The notes under the pieces: generated by a model
What the model was told of the DNA's origin: nothing
Databases searched by the model: none
What the model saw: the letters and a program-made list of their open reading frames with translations, nothing else
Made by a program: the position numbers and the translations under genes
Shown: positions 11,283 through 21,096 of the stretch, one piece after another
Numbering within the stretch: position 1 is the first letter of the stretch
Layout: each line of letters opens with the position of its first letter
Source: Atriophallophorus winterbourni
Lineage: Eukaryota; Platyhelminthes; Trematoda; Plagiorchiida; Microphallidae
Length of the DNA stretch: 64,000 bases
Assembly: GCA_013407085.1 (NCBI GenBank)
Contig: JACCGJ010016381.1
Span: 1-64,000 of the forward strand
Direction of reading: 5' to 3'

Positions 11283-13367
11283 TCAAATAAGATGTACAAT
11301 GTTGCAACCGAAACGGGTTCGTTTGATGCGCTTGGTATCGGGAACGCGTGTGGGTGGTTGTGATGGGGTGGATGATGTATCAGTCATTGGTTGGTTGGGA
11401 GGGGTGCAGGATGGGTTTGACATATCGTCAGTCATAGGCTGAGTAGGGGGTGTAGAGGATGGAGGCACACTGGGTAACGATTGTTCGATGTATGCAGGCT
11501 TCAGACGATCAATACTGATCGAATCACTCTTTCCGTTGTACTCGAGAATATAATACTTCGGTTTGCGTTGCAGGACTTTGTACGGACCGGTATAAGGTGC
11601 TTGCAAAGGTTTCTTGACGTTATCAACGCGAACGAAAACATGGGTGCATGTGTGTAGATCAGGGTGTATCTGATCAGGTCGAGTGTTCGGGCGTGTGGGT
11701 ATAGGTCGAAGGGATCGGAAATGTTGTTTTAACCGGTTAACATAGGATACTGGGTCAATTTCACCGGTAGTGCGAGCATCGATAAACATTTCACCGGGAA
11801 GTCTGATAGTCGAGCCAAAAACAAGTTCAGTGGGACAGCAACCTACATCTTCTTTGATTGTATTACGAATGCCGAGAAGAATGATAGGTAATCGTTCAGA
11901 CCATTGTGTAGTGGAAGAGGCAGTAATTGCAGCCTTTAACTGGCGGTGAAAACGTTCTACCATACCATTAGCAGCGGGATGATAAGCAGTGGTACGGAGA
12001 TGGGAACAACCAAGGATTCGATTCAAGTCCCGGAATAATCTGGAAGTAAACTGTGAACCTCGATCAGTGGTAACAGTTGAGGGAACTCCGAAAATGGAAA
12101 TCCATGATTCGATAAAAGCACGGGCAACAGTCTCCGAAGAAATATCGGGTATGGGGGTCGCTTGGGGCCAGCGGGTATAACGATCAACGCAAGTCGAGAG
12201 ATAGGTGAACTTGTTGCTAATTGGTAGGGGACCAACTATGTCAACATGAACGTGTTGAAAACGGGAGTTCGGGAGATCGAATTTGCCAGGGGAGGTCTTT
12301 GTATGACGGTGTATCTTGCTCGTTTGGCAAGCAACACAATGTTTAGCCCAAAGGCGAATGTCAGTACGGATAGTAGACCAAATAAAGCGTGCTGTGATGA
12401 GCTTTACTGTAGAACGTATCCCGGGGTGAGATAAACCATGTAAGTGGTCGAAAACTTTCCGCCGATATGATTGAGGAACAAAACGCCTCGGATTACCGGT
12501 GGAAATGTCACAGTAAATGTATTGCTCACAGTTCAGCAATGGCAAACGGACGATCTTTAGGGATTTCTTAGACTGGAGTGCGTCGAATTGCGGATCAGTC
12601 TCTTGGTTTCTGGCTATCTCGGGAAGATCGATAGCCGTATTCGAGAGTTCATGAATGTCACCACGGGATAACGCGTCAGCTACCACGTTGCTACAACCAT
12701 CGATATGACGGATGTCGGTGGTAAACTGAGAGATGAAATCAAGGTGACGCAGCTCTCGCGGGGAATGCCGATCTGACGGTGAACATAGGGAATAAATCAG
12801 GGGCTTGTGGTCGGTATATATTGTAAACATTCGACCCTCTAGGTGGTGACGGAAATGTTTAACAGCAAAGTAAATAGCTAAGAGTTCTCGGCTAAATGTG
12901 CTGTATCGAGTCTGAGTTGGCTGAAGCTTTTTGGAAAAGAATGCGAGTGGTTCAATATGACCATCCACTATCTGTTGCAGAACGGCGCCAACAGCGACCT
13001 GCGATGCATCGGTAGTCAATAAGAGACGCGTCGAGGGATCTGTGTTGAGATGCTTTAAGGTTGTAGCCTTAATCAACCGTTCCTTGATAGCAGCGAACGC
13101 AGACGTGGCTTCAGTACTCAGAACCAGTGTCTTGGCATTTCCTTTCAAAAGATCTGTAAGCGGTTGTAGGGTTTGGGCGCACTGAGGGATAAAACGGCAG
13201 TAGTAATTCACCATACCCAAAAAACGGCGTAGACTTTTGATGGACTGGGGGAGGGGGTAGTCAGCAATGGCTTGGGCTTTTGCATGGACGGGTTGAATAA
13301 CATCGGCGTCGATCGTGTGACCGAGAAATTCGACGGAATTCTGATTAAAAACGCACTTTTCAAAATT
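11283..13367 (-). CDS. pol: Ty3/Gypsy Pol (CsRn1/Boudicca-like), RT thumb to integrase, N-terminally truncated
   Basis: Uninterrupted frame; numbering counts from the first Met of the composite frame at 13580, whose first 71 residues come from a foreign fragment (see 13368-14324). Real Pol starts at about residue 72 with the end of the RT palm and thumb (FLGHTI 85-90, FLGMVNYYCRFIP 120-132). RNase H follows with TTDAS (D191), SRELLAI (E232), YTDHKP (D257) and VADALSR (D302). The integrase has an HHCC finger (H381, H385, C415, C418) and a D,D35E core (D447, D506 in TTDRGSQF, E542 in NGMVERFH). A GPY/F module (GPYKV, 665-669) and a Pro-rich tail follow. The protein makes and integrates element cDNA. 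Gag, protease and the YxDD palm are absent, so the copy cannot act alone, yet about 690 codons are intact, which suggests youth. Confidence 0.93.
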   Translation of the reverse strand, partial: NFEKCVFNQNSVEFLGHTIDADVIQPVHAKAQAIADYPLPQSIKSLRRFLGMVNYYCRFIPQCAQTLQPLTDLLKGNAKTLVLSTEATSAFAAIKERLIKATTLKHLNTDPSTRLLLTTDASQVAVGAVLQQIVDGHIEPLAFFSKKLQPTQTRYSTFSRELLAIYFAVKHFRHHLEGRMFTIYTDHKPLIYSLCSPSDRHSPRELRHLDFISQFTTDIRHIDGCSNVVADALSRGDIHELSNTAIDLPEIARNQETDPQFDALQSKKSLKIVRLPLLNCEQYIYCDISTGNPRRFVPQSYRRKVFDHLHGLSHPGIRSTVKLITARFIWSTIRTDIRLWAKHCVACQTSKIHRHTKTSPGKFDLPNSRFQHVHVDIVGPLPISNKFTYLSTCVDRYTRWPQATPIPDISSETVARAFIESWISIFGVPSTVTTDRGSQFTSRLFRDLNRILGCSHLRTTAYHPAANGMVERFHRQLKAAITASSTTQWSERLPIILLGIRNTIKEDVGCCPTELVFGSTIRLPGEMFIDARTTGEIDPVSYVNRLKQHFRSLRPIPTRPNTRPDQIHPDLHTCTHVFVRVDNVKKPLQAPYTGPYKVLQRKPKYYILEYNGKSDSISIDRLKPAYIEQSLPSVPPSSTPPTQPMTDDMSNPSCTPPNQPMTDTSSTPSQPPTRVPDTKRIKRTRFGCNIVHLI

Positions 13368-14324
13368 AATCACGGAACACGAATCAACGGAAAGTGCGTT
13401 ATCAAGGTCAATTGTTATATACAGTAAAACAATGTTGTTACACAGCCCCCTTCCAAGAAGTCTGGTCAGAGGAGACTTCTGATCAGGAATTGACAATTGA
13501 ACTGGCCAAGCGGTGTCAGGTCGTTCCAGGCTGGAACATAGTCTCTCAGCAACCAGTAACTTCGAAGTCAGCCAAGGCACTTGATCTGTGTGGGTCGATT
13601 GTCAGTGGTGACCAGGGTAGGATACACGAAAAACCGTTCAGTACTAAGCCAAGTCACGTCTCACATGGAGTGAACTTGCTGCCGGATCCGAATCACATGG
13701 GGTGAACGAGCTGTTTGCGGGAATCGCCCGTCTGGCATGGTTTTAGTATAAACCCAGTAGGAACAGATGTAGGCACATCCGTAGGCTTGATAACGAAGAA
13801 CCAGAAACTTCGAAAACATAGTCCGTGCTGAGAAGTTCCTGCACCTCCAGGGTCGATGGCAAACGGCCCTGCCTGGAGAAAGCTGAGTGGCGTGTCGTCG
13901 GGCTGGTAAGGACCTTGTCTGATAAGTTTCGTGTTGGGCGGAGTGTGCTGATAATAGGGGCTACCGGAAGGATGGCGACAGGCTTCGGCGATCCGGGGAT
14001 GGCGCGTGCCACGATTTCCATAGCGGGAGGTACATGCGTACAGAGGGGATACACGAAGGATGCGTGTATTCCAGGTTACCGGATAGGATGTCGACAAGCG
14101 TCGGTGATCCGGGGGTGGCGCGTGCCACGAGTTCCACAGCGGGAGGTGCATGTGTACCTGAGAAGTGAGAAGAAAAAAAACTCTCTGGTGCATGGGATTA
14201 TGGCCACGACCGAGTTATAGTGAAGAGGTACAAAAGGCATGCACGGGATATACCAAGCGATAATAACGTGTTAAATACCCGCTACATAATTGGCAAATGT
14301 GCCGTTCTGGGCGCATACTCAAAG
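13368..14324 (-). repeat. Left arm of a 957-bp inverted repeat (inverted piece of the 186-bp-LTR element)
   Basis: This is the near-identical reverse complement of 15461-16416. On the minus strand it reads interior of the non-autonomous LTR element, then its polypurine tract (13443-13454), then the first 75 bp of its 186-bp LTR (13368-13442). It then joins directly to Gypsy pol at 13367. The join keeps a frame open, so 71 residues of element and LTR sequence are fused to Pol. Only a few substitutions separate the arms. Confidence 0.9.
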
Positions 14325-14685
14325 TGTTGCACTTGTATATTATTTATTTTTAATCAATTCTGACAATATTTTTCATTGTTATTATTGCACCGTATCTTGC
14401 ATTTGTTTTAATGTTTTGATACACAACATACACTTTTTCGAACTCGACTCGCGCTTCTGATTTTGCGTGCTTGTGGATTCGGTTGATTGGACTCGATGTT
14501 AACATTCTGTTGCGACTAACAATCTCGACATCAATTTCAGCATTCGTTGGAATTTATTTTCCTTCAAGAATATTTCTCGAGCAAAAGAAGGATATTGTAA
14601 CGGATTTGTATTTTCTGAACATTTCGTGAGTTACAGCTATTTTCTGTAATTTCTGCGTTCTTATTTTGAGCATTTATCCGCTACA
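14325..14685 (+). repeat. 361-bp LTR in plus orientation
   Basis: Near-identical complement of 10854-11215, but inverted relative to it. It starts TGTTG (one change from TGTAG) and ends CTACA. A primer-binding site follows at 14689, so it acts as a 5' LTR. The internal sequence downstream belongs to the element whose own LTR is the unrelated 186-bp type. Confidence 0.9.
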
Positions 14686-16341
14686 AATTGGTGAGCCCGA
14701 CGTGATGCACTAATCCTTCGTGTACTACTATTGGTAAGCCCAATATTCACGCACAATTCGATATTTTTTTTTCGGTACGTCTTTTCCCGATTTACATCGG
14801 CGTTTTTTCAGGATAATTTTTTTACATCCTTTGACACGTTTGACATCAAAACGTCATATGCATCACATAACTACACTTGCTGATCAATTCACAAGTCGGG
14901 TTAGAACACAATCTACAGGGCAGACAGTTTACTTTGTTTACTGCTTGTAAGCCCCTCGTACATCAATCAACGGATCGTCGGGTAGGTACTCTCCTAGACT
15001 ATGCACCAGGATTTTGTCAGTCACTTCACGACTGACATACGATATATCTTAGGTGCCACAATTCCTATCCTTACAACGTGTGTGATAGACCGTCCACTCT
15101 CCCTCTAACTCAGCGAAATCGCTGCAGTGCAAGCTACCGATGCCGGCATCGTACAGCTCAGGGACGCCTATTCTTTCATCACACCTCGCCCCTTGCCCGA
15201 TGGCTTGGGCGATATCCTTTGCGCCTTATCGCAAAGCGCTTTCCGACTACTTACCCTGTCTGCCTTTAGACGGCGCATTAGTCACACCATACGCAATCTC
15301 TTCCATTCTGGCATTCGTGCTTACGTTACGTTTGTTACGAAAAAAGTAGTATGGCCGAAAGCCAGTGGGTACGTGCAGCATGACACTGCCATGGCACCCA
15401 CACCATTTGGGATAATAACCGCTTGTACATCAAGTATATACCCACAATCCGTCATCTCCACTTTGAGTATGCGCCCAGAACGGCACATTTGCCAATTATG
15501 TAGCGGGTATTTAACACGTTATTATCGCTTGGTATATCCCGTGCATGCTTTTTGTACCTCTTCACTATAACTCGGTCGTGGCCATAAACCCATGCACCAG
15601 AGTTTTTTTTCTTCTCACTTCTCAGGTACACATGCACCTCCCGTTGTGGAAATCGTGGCACGCGCCACCCCCGGATCACCGACGCTTGTCGACATCCTGT
15701 CCGGGTAACCTGGAATGCACGCATCCTTCGTGTATCCCCTCGGTACGCATGTACCTCCCGCAGTGGAAACCGTGGCACGCGCCACCCCCGGATCGCCGAC
15801 GCCTGTCGCCATCCCACCCGGTAGCCCCTACCATCAGCACACGACGCCCAACACGAAACTTATCAGACAAGGTCCTTACCAGCCCGACGACACGCCACTC
15901 AGCTTTCTCCAGGCGAGGCCGTTCGCCATCGACCCTGGGGGTGCAGAAACTTCTCAGCACGGACTATGTTTTCGAAGCTTCTGGTTCTTCGTTGTCAAGC
16001 CTACGGATGTGCCTACATCTGCTCCTACTGGGTTCATACTAAGACCATGCCAGACGGGCGATTCCCGCTAGCAGCTCGTTCACCCCATGTGATTCGGCTC
16101 AGGCAGCACGTTCACTCCATGTGAGACGTGACTTGGCTTAGTACTGATCGGTTTTCGTGTATCCTACCCTGGTCACCACCGACAATCGACCCACGCAGAT
16201 CAAGTGCCTTGGCTGACTTCGAAGTTACTGGTTGCTGAGAGACTATGTTCCAGCCTGGAACGACCTGACACCGCTTGGCCAGTTCAATTGTCAATTCCTG
16301 ATCAGAAGTCTCCTCTGACCAGACTTCTTGGAAGGGGGCTG
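14686..16341 (+). mobile_element. Internal region of a non-autonomous LTR element, copy 1 (chimeric 5' LTR)
   Basis: Collinear with 25460-27118 and near-identical to it. The leader is about 300 bp. It is followed at about 14990-15355 by a decayed Pol piece in shifting frames: RNase H end (DFVSHFTTDIRYI) and the RNase H-integrase linker and start of the integrase finger (SEIAAVQATD, SGIRAYVTFVTKKVVWP). These align with DFISQFTTDIRHI, LPEIARNQETD and HPGIRSTVKL of the pol at 11283-13367. The rest has no recognised domain. It contains a 118-bp direct duplication (starts 15625 and 15743) and ends in a polypurine tract (GGAAGGGGG, about 16330-16338). Base composition is more GC-rich than the flanks. 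Confidence 0.75.
14689..14706 (+). other. Primer-binding site, complementary to tRNA-Trp 3' end
   Basis: TGGTGAGCCCGACGTGAT differs at one position from the complement of the general eukaryotic tRNA-Trp 3' end. It starts 3 bp after the LTR. tRNA-Trp priming is known for the CsRn1/Kabuki lineage of Gypsy elements. Confidence 0.85.
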
Positions 16342-16416
16342 TGTAACAACATTGTTTCACTGTATATAACAATTGACCTTGATAACGCACTTTCCGTTGA
16401 TTCGTGTTCCGTGATT
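15461..16416 (+). repeat. Right arm of the 957-bp inverted repeat
   Basis: Complement of 13368-14324. The two arms are separated by 1,136 bp containing the 361-bp LTR, the primer-binding site and the leader. The arm runs through the polypurine tract into the first 75 bp of the 186-bp LTR. Confidence 0.9.
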
Positions 16417-16527
16417 GCTACCATGTACCTTCGTGTACCTTTTTGGCTACCGCTATAAATCTTCCAGTCAACCTGCCTTTTCTCGAACGTTCTTGAGGAT
16501 ATTATTGTAGTAATCTGGTCTACTACA
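16342..16527 (+). repeat. 186-bp 3' LTR of non-autonomous element, copy 1
   Basis: Starts TGTAACAACATTG and ends GTCTACTACA. It matches 25274-25459 and 27119-27304. It carries a TATATA box near its start. The right flank is ACTCCATCG, identical to the right flank of copy 2, so both copies mark the same ancestral insertion. Confidence 0.92.
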
Positions 16528-16569
16528 ACTCCATCGTTTTACGATGACAATCATTCGTTATTCGATGTT

Positions 16570-17300
16570 ATGTTCGTAGTCTGAACCTTTATAATATTCG
16601 TGGAAAGGTGGATAACATTCTGTTAGCCCGTCGATTAAGAATCTGAAAACGCGCTTCAGCTTTCTATTAATGAATGCTTCATGGTATTTTGGCTCAGAGC
16701 TGCGTGGCGAGCATCCATTTCTCAAGAAACTTATCCAAGATATATTCTTCTAAATGTATAACATCTAGATATTCCATGTGCTAAACAGTATATCATTCAC
16801 AGCCACCCAATCTGACCTGTCCAAGGATACAAGGATTCAAGTGTTTAACAAATTCCAAATAATTTTTCACTTCCTCACTACTGATTCGAGTCCATCATCC
16901 GTGAACAGAACGCTTCTTAGTATTATGAGTGGGGGTTATTGGTTTATGTTTAGGAGAGAGAACCGGACCTAGCAGAGATGTTTGTGGGATTCCGTTGGCG
17001 GTTTAATATTTTTGATATGACTCCATTTACTCCAATTCTTGCGCGGTAATCTGATAGGTCGTCGCACAATCATGAGAGAAGTGGATTACCGATTCAATAA
17101 TGTAGAAGCGAATTGTATTTGACTGTAACAATAGCTTTGACTGTATTCATGTTATACTTTGCAACGTTACAATAGCTAAACATGTCTGATTGCTTGAAGA
17201 CGAGATGGCCCGAAGACACACAATGCGCATAACTGATGAGAGACAACAACCGAGAAACCGGTCGAGTCCTTTGTCCTGAATTTCGAACGTTTTAAACTAA
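16570..17300 (-). pseudogene. Minus-strand non-LTR RT fragment, T1 no. 1
   Basis: On the minus strand the frame reads NGIPQTSLLGPVLS at about 16940-16985, a clear version of the SGVPQGSVLGPLLF RT motif. The following catalytic box is eroded. Upstream, VTVKYNSL-like residues correspond to the AFDxVxHxxLL motif. Downstream, WKxEMLHIWKN and a segment resembling EKDLGVxxNRKLK correspond to the thumb. Several stops and shifts. It lies head-to-head with the plus-strand fragment that follows. Confidence 0.7.
17233..17264 (+). other. Eroded hammerhead-like motif, T1 no. 1
   Basis: CTGATGAG is followed 13 bases later by GAAACCGGTC, the order of a hammerhead core with a palindromic stem III and a GTC cleavage site. 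Stem II (GAGACAACAACCGA) and stem I do not pair well, so activity is unlikely. Equivalent motifs lie at about 28010, 32681, 37398, 48523, 53235, 57941 and 62644 in the other T1 units. Confidence 0.4.
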
Positions 17301-17344
17301 TTATTAATATAATCAGCCTTTAATCAACGACAGCACCACAATTT

Positions 17345-18060
17345 ACCGACGTCCTAGACCATTTCTGCTCCACTGTCTCCACTCGTATGCGGTTCAGGCT
17401 TGGTCACCCTGGCTACAGAAGGACATCAGTCTCTTGCAGAGAATATATCATCGGACCACCAAGCTCGTAAGTAGTTTAAAACATAAACAATACGAAGATC
17501 GGATTACAAGCCTCAATCTCTTTGACTCTCGCTACCGCCGTCTTAGAGGCAAATTGATTCATATGTTCAATATATTGCACACCCACAACCATCCCCTGAA
17601 TCAACTATTCACACGACTACCACCACGATTAAGCCGGAATCATAACAATACAATACTTATTCCAGACTCGAGGCTGAACTGTTAAAGGTATTTTTATTCT
17701 GTACGTGTATGTTTTACTTGGAACTCCCTACCCCGTAACGATACACATTCACCCAACTTGGATTACTTCATGTCGACCAATCCAAACATTAAACCAATAT
17801 ATTCTGCATCATGAAGCTTTTAATCCATGCATTGAAATAAAACTTACATATTTACCCAATCAAACCGGTGGAAAACAATTTTTTCTCTAAGTATTTTTAC
17901 GAGATTCCTGAACTGATCAGTAGGCAAACGAATCCCGTTTTACTACCTATGTTATTTGTAATTCGCATATTATTCTGTGGTTTTTGTAAAGCTATGTGAT
18001 TTTTAGACCATTAAATTGAATTGAAATTGAATAGAAATTGAAATTGAAAATTGAATTGAT
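17345..18060 (+). pseudogene. CR1-like element, short 3' fragment, T1 no. 1
   Basis: C-terminal end of an ORF2: WSPWLQKDISLLQRIYH, YRRLRGKLIHMFNILH and WNSLPRND-like residues, the conserved tail of CR1/jockey RT proteins. A 3' UTR and a tail of TTGAA/TTGAAA repeats ending near 18060 follow. In this copy the arginine codon after DSRLNC is a stop (TAA at about 17683). Confidence 0.75.
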
Positions 18061-18061
18061 C

Positions 18062-19852
18062 CTTAACTCTCGTTATTTCACCCGAAAATGTTTTACAACA
18101 ACAAAATATTACCTCGGACGGTGTTGTCCGCAAATTCGTAAATCTCAACAGGAAATAATTTTCCGGATCTGACGAAACTACCACGCAGATTCTGAAAAAG
18201 TGTGCTCATACTTTGTGTGCGCCCATCACGTACTTGTTTAAACTCTCTTCAACTTAACGGATCGTTCTCTTTAAGTGGAAGTGTGACATCATTATCCCCA
18301 ACTACAAAGAAGTAAACTGTTCTGAAGTATCCAACTATCGACAAGTAACACTACTACCGGTGATCTCTAAACAAAACAGCGTAACGAAACTTCTGGGAGA
18401 CAATTGCTTGCTCGCAGTCGAAAAATACGTCTTCAGAAAAAGACACTCTTTCCTTTTAAACCTTGTGCTCGCCCTCCATAACTTGACACAAGCTGTAGAC
18501 GAAGGTCTCACAATACACGCTTGTCATCTTGATATGTTAAATGCATTTGATATTGTCAACCACAGTCTGTTACTACAATAAATAGAGCAACGTGTTATCG
18601 AGGGTTCATTACTAGCCTGGTTTGAGGATTATCTCCGTGACCGCATAATTCGAATAAGTGTTGATGGCGCTTTGAAACGACTTATTAAATGAGCGAGTGG
18701 AGTGCCGCATGGATCAGTGCTTAAACCAATTCTTTTCCTGATCTATGCAAACGACTTGCCTAAACTTGTTCGCTGCAAAATCTTGTTATTTTCGGATGAC
18801 ATCAAGTTGTGGACACATGTACGCACAACTCATGATTGCAGACAGGTTCAACTGGAATTCGATGCTTTACAGGACTGGTCACTTAGAAATGAATTTTCTT
18901 TCAATGAGATGCAATCCAAGGTATTAACAGTTGGAAGACATTTCGAGTGCTCTTACACCCTTGGTTCCCATAAACTTGATAGCACTTATAAGGAGAAGGA
19001 TTTTAGTGTGGGTGAGCAGCGCTTTAAACCCTCATATAACCCCACAGCTGTCAATGAAAAGACGTCGAGAGTACAGCTTCTGCTAAAACGCTTGTTCGGG
19101 AGTTTCAGGAAACAAACTGTTCATCAAATAATTTGTACGTTTATGAGGCCAACCATGGAGTATGCGGCTCAGGCTTGGTCACCCTGGCTACAGAGGGACA
19201 TCAGCCTCTTGAAGAGAATATATCATAGGATCATCGAGCTCGTATGTGGTTTAAAGCACAAACGATTCGAAGATAGTATTACAAGTCTCAATCTATTCGG
19301 CTCTCACTACCACCGTCTTAAATGTGATTTCATTCTTATGTCTAATATATTGAACATCCCTAAGCATCACCTGGAAAAATTATTCACCCAACTACCACCT
19401 CAAACCAGCGGGAGTCATGAATACACAGTACGTATTCCCGAATCGAGACTGAACAGTCGAAGGTATTTTATTGTGTACGCGTATGTTTTACCTGGAAATC
19501 CCTACCCTCTAAAGTTACACATTTATCAACTTGAACATATTCAAATCGAATTTGGATAAATTCATATCGGCCAATCCAAATATTGAACCTATATATTCTA
19601 CACCATTACAACTTCGAAGTTTGAACCAATGCATCGAAGTAAACTATAAATTTTGATCACAAGGAGTAACATGTGCCATCCAACCAATCTAAAACAGTTT
19701 CTTTTCTGAGGATGTTTATTTGATTCAAGAAATGCTCATTAATCAAACGAATCCCATTTTACTACCAGTGTTATTGGTAATTATTATATCCTTCTGTGGA
19801 TTTTGTAAACCTATACGCTTTTTAGACCGCTAAATTGAATTAAATTGAATTG
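18062..19852 (+). pseudogene. CR1-like RT pseudogene to 3' end, T1 no. 1
   Basis: Plus-strand frame from the start of RT to the protein end and 3' tail. RT motifs in order: SNYRQVTLLPVISK (about 18325-18370), HLDMLNAFDIVNHSLLL (about 18526-18578), SGVPHGSVLKPILFLIYANDL (from about 18696), FSDD (about 18790) in place of FADD, and the C-terminal WSPWLQRDISLLKRIYH. Two in-frame nonsense codons, TAA at 18579-18581 and TGA at 18690-18692 (where Trp is expected), split it. QG to HG and LG to LK changes in the QGSVLGP motif also argue that it is dead. The element ends in a TTGAA-rich tail, the same type as the short fragment it directly follows. Confidence 0.85.
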
Positions 19853-20006
19853 GTATTACTAGTATCAACCTGCATGTTTTTAGTAAGCATATCAACGATC
19901 ATGGGTTTCGAGTAACTAGAAACGGTTACTTAACATGGACATGTTGCACAATAAACTTTGTGAAAACCTTACTGATGTAAACCTTGCAAATTGTCACTAA
20001 TTCCAT

Positions 20007-20255
20007 CTATTCTTTGTATTCAGGGACTGAATACTTATAGAAAGTTGAGCGGAGAACTAGAGCACATAAATTATAGCCTCCTCGGGATTTGGACCAACCT
20101 AGCATAAAAACATTCCTACAGCCACACTGGCCTATAATCTCATAATTTGTTCCTGCAGGGATCTGGATTTTAGTTTTATGTATCACGTTACGTGTTGCCT
20201 GAAAGTTGGCCATGGATTTGATTTTTCCAATTGTTTGCTCAAATGAATGCACCAA
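20007..20255 (-). other. Conserved minus-strand frame in T1, possible captured exon (copy no. 1)
   Basis: 82 codons, starting at a TTG rather than an ATG; the first ATG is at MANFQATRNV. Core residues IQIPAGTNYE and CGCRNVFMLGW are kept in units 1-3, suggesting a once-coding segment. It is not part of any RT or LTR protein seen here. The CGCRNVFMLG stretch recalls the end of the Cys-His domain of the RNA helicase UPF1, but the match is about ten residues and unproven. Confidence 0.3.
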
Positions 20256-21096
20256 TTTTAAATTCGTAAATTGTCTTCTTTTATTCTCTGATTTAATCAG
20301 CTAATGGTTTCACGTGTATTCTACCACGAAGGGATGTTCAATCAGTGACGAGAGAGTGTGTAGCCTCACGTTATAAATTTCTTCATCGATCTTTGTGTCA
20401 CAACGTATGTTTTTTTCAGTGCAGTTACATTTGTTTTAGGTTCATGCGCGGTGACCGGTATCGCTTCAGGTTATGTGAACTTGAAGCAATCAAAACACAT
20501 CACTGTTAGTAGATGAATCATCACTCCGCAGAACATAGAAAGCTGAACGCAACGAAGGTGAACCAATGTTTTCGCGCGCGTATTGAGAGTGCATGTTTTG
20601 ACCTACAGAACACGTATTATTTTTCATCGATAATGCGTAAAAGCTATTTTGCAGAAAATGGTTTTGTTTTATTCACAAACCATAAAATTGAACAGCGTAA
20701 AAGCGTCAATGTCTTATTCCAAAATTCTAAATATTCAGACTGAAAGTTGATAGCTTTCTGTAAATAAATGGAACAATGTAGTTAAAGGTTTTAAGTATTT
20801 AATGGGAGTATTGCGAAATCTTTAAAATAACAAAAAATTGTATATAACGAGTGCATCTAGGATAGGCTTACAAATTATGGATATGTTAATTTAATTTTGC
20901 TTTAAAGGCCTCAATGCAGTGAGAGTCAGAACCGCACGCAGTTAGATTATGTTAAAATAGATCGTCCGCCTAGCAAACTTAGTGCAGGCAGAACTTGTGA
21001 TCTAGATTGAAGAGTTATATCCGCCTCTCGTCTACTCTCTACATTAATGAACGTAGGTCTCCTTTAATAGACACTATTCTATAGGTAATAATAATA

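Noticed and set aside
15127..15570. 147-codon frame of the non-autonomous element as a Gag gene
   Set aside because: No zinc knuckle, GTG at the frame start, and its first half aligns with the RNase H-integrase linker of Pol rather than with Gag.
17233..17264. Active hammerhead ribozyme in T1 units
   Set aside because: Core motifs are present but stem II and stem I do not pair; kept only as an eroded motif.
20513..20743. 76-codon plus frame MNHHSAEHRK repeated in most units
   Set aside because: Single-base indels and stops change its end from unit to unit, and an antisense frame of similar length overlaps it; no sign of selection.
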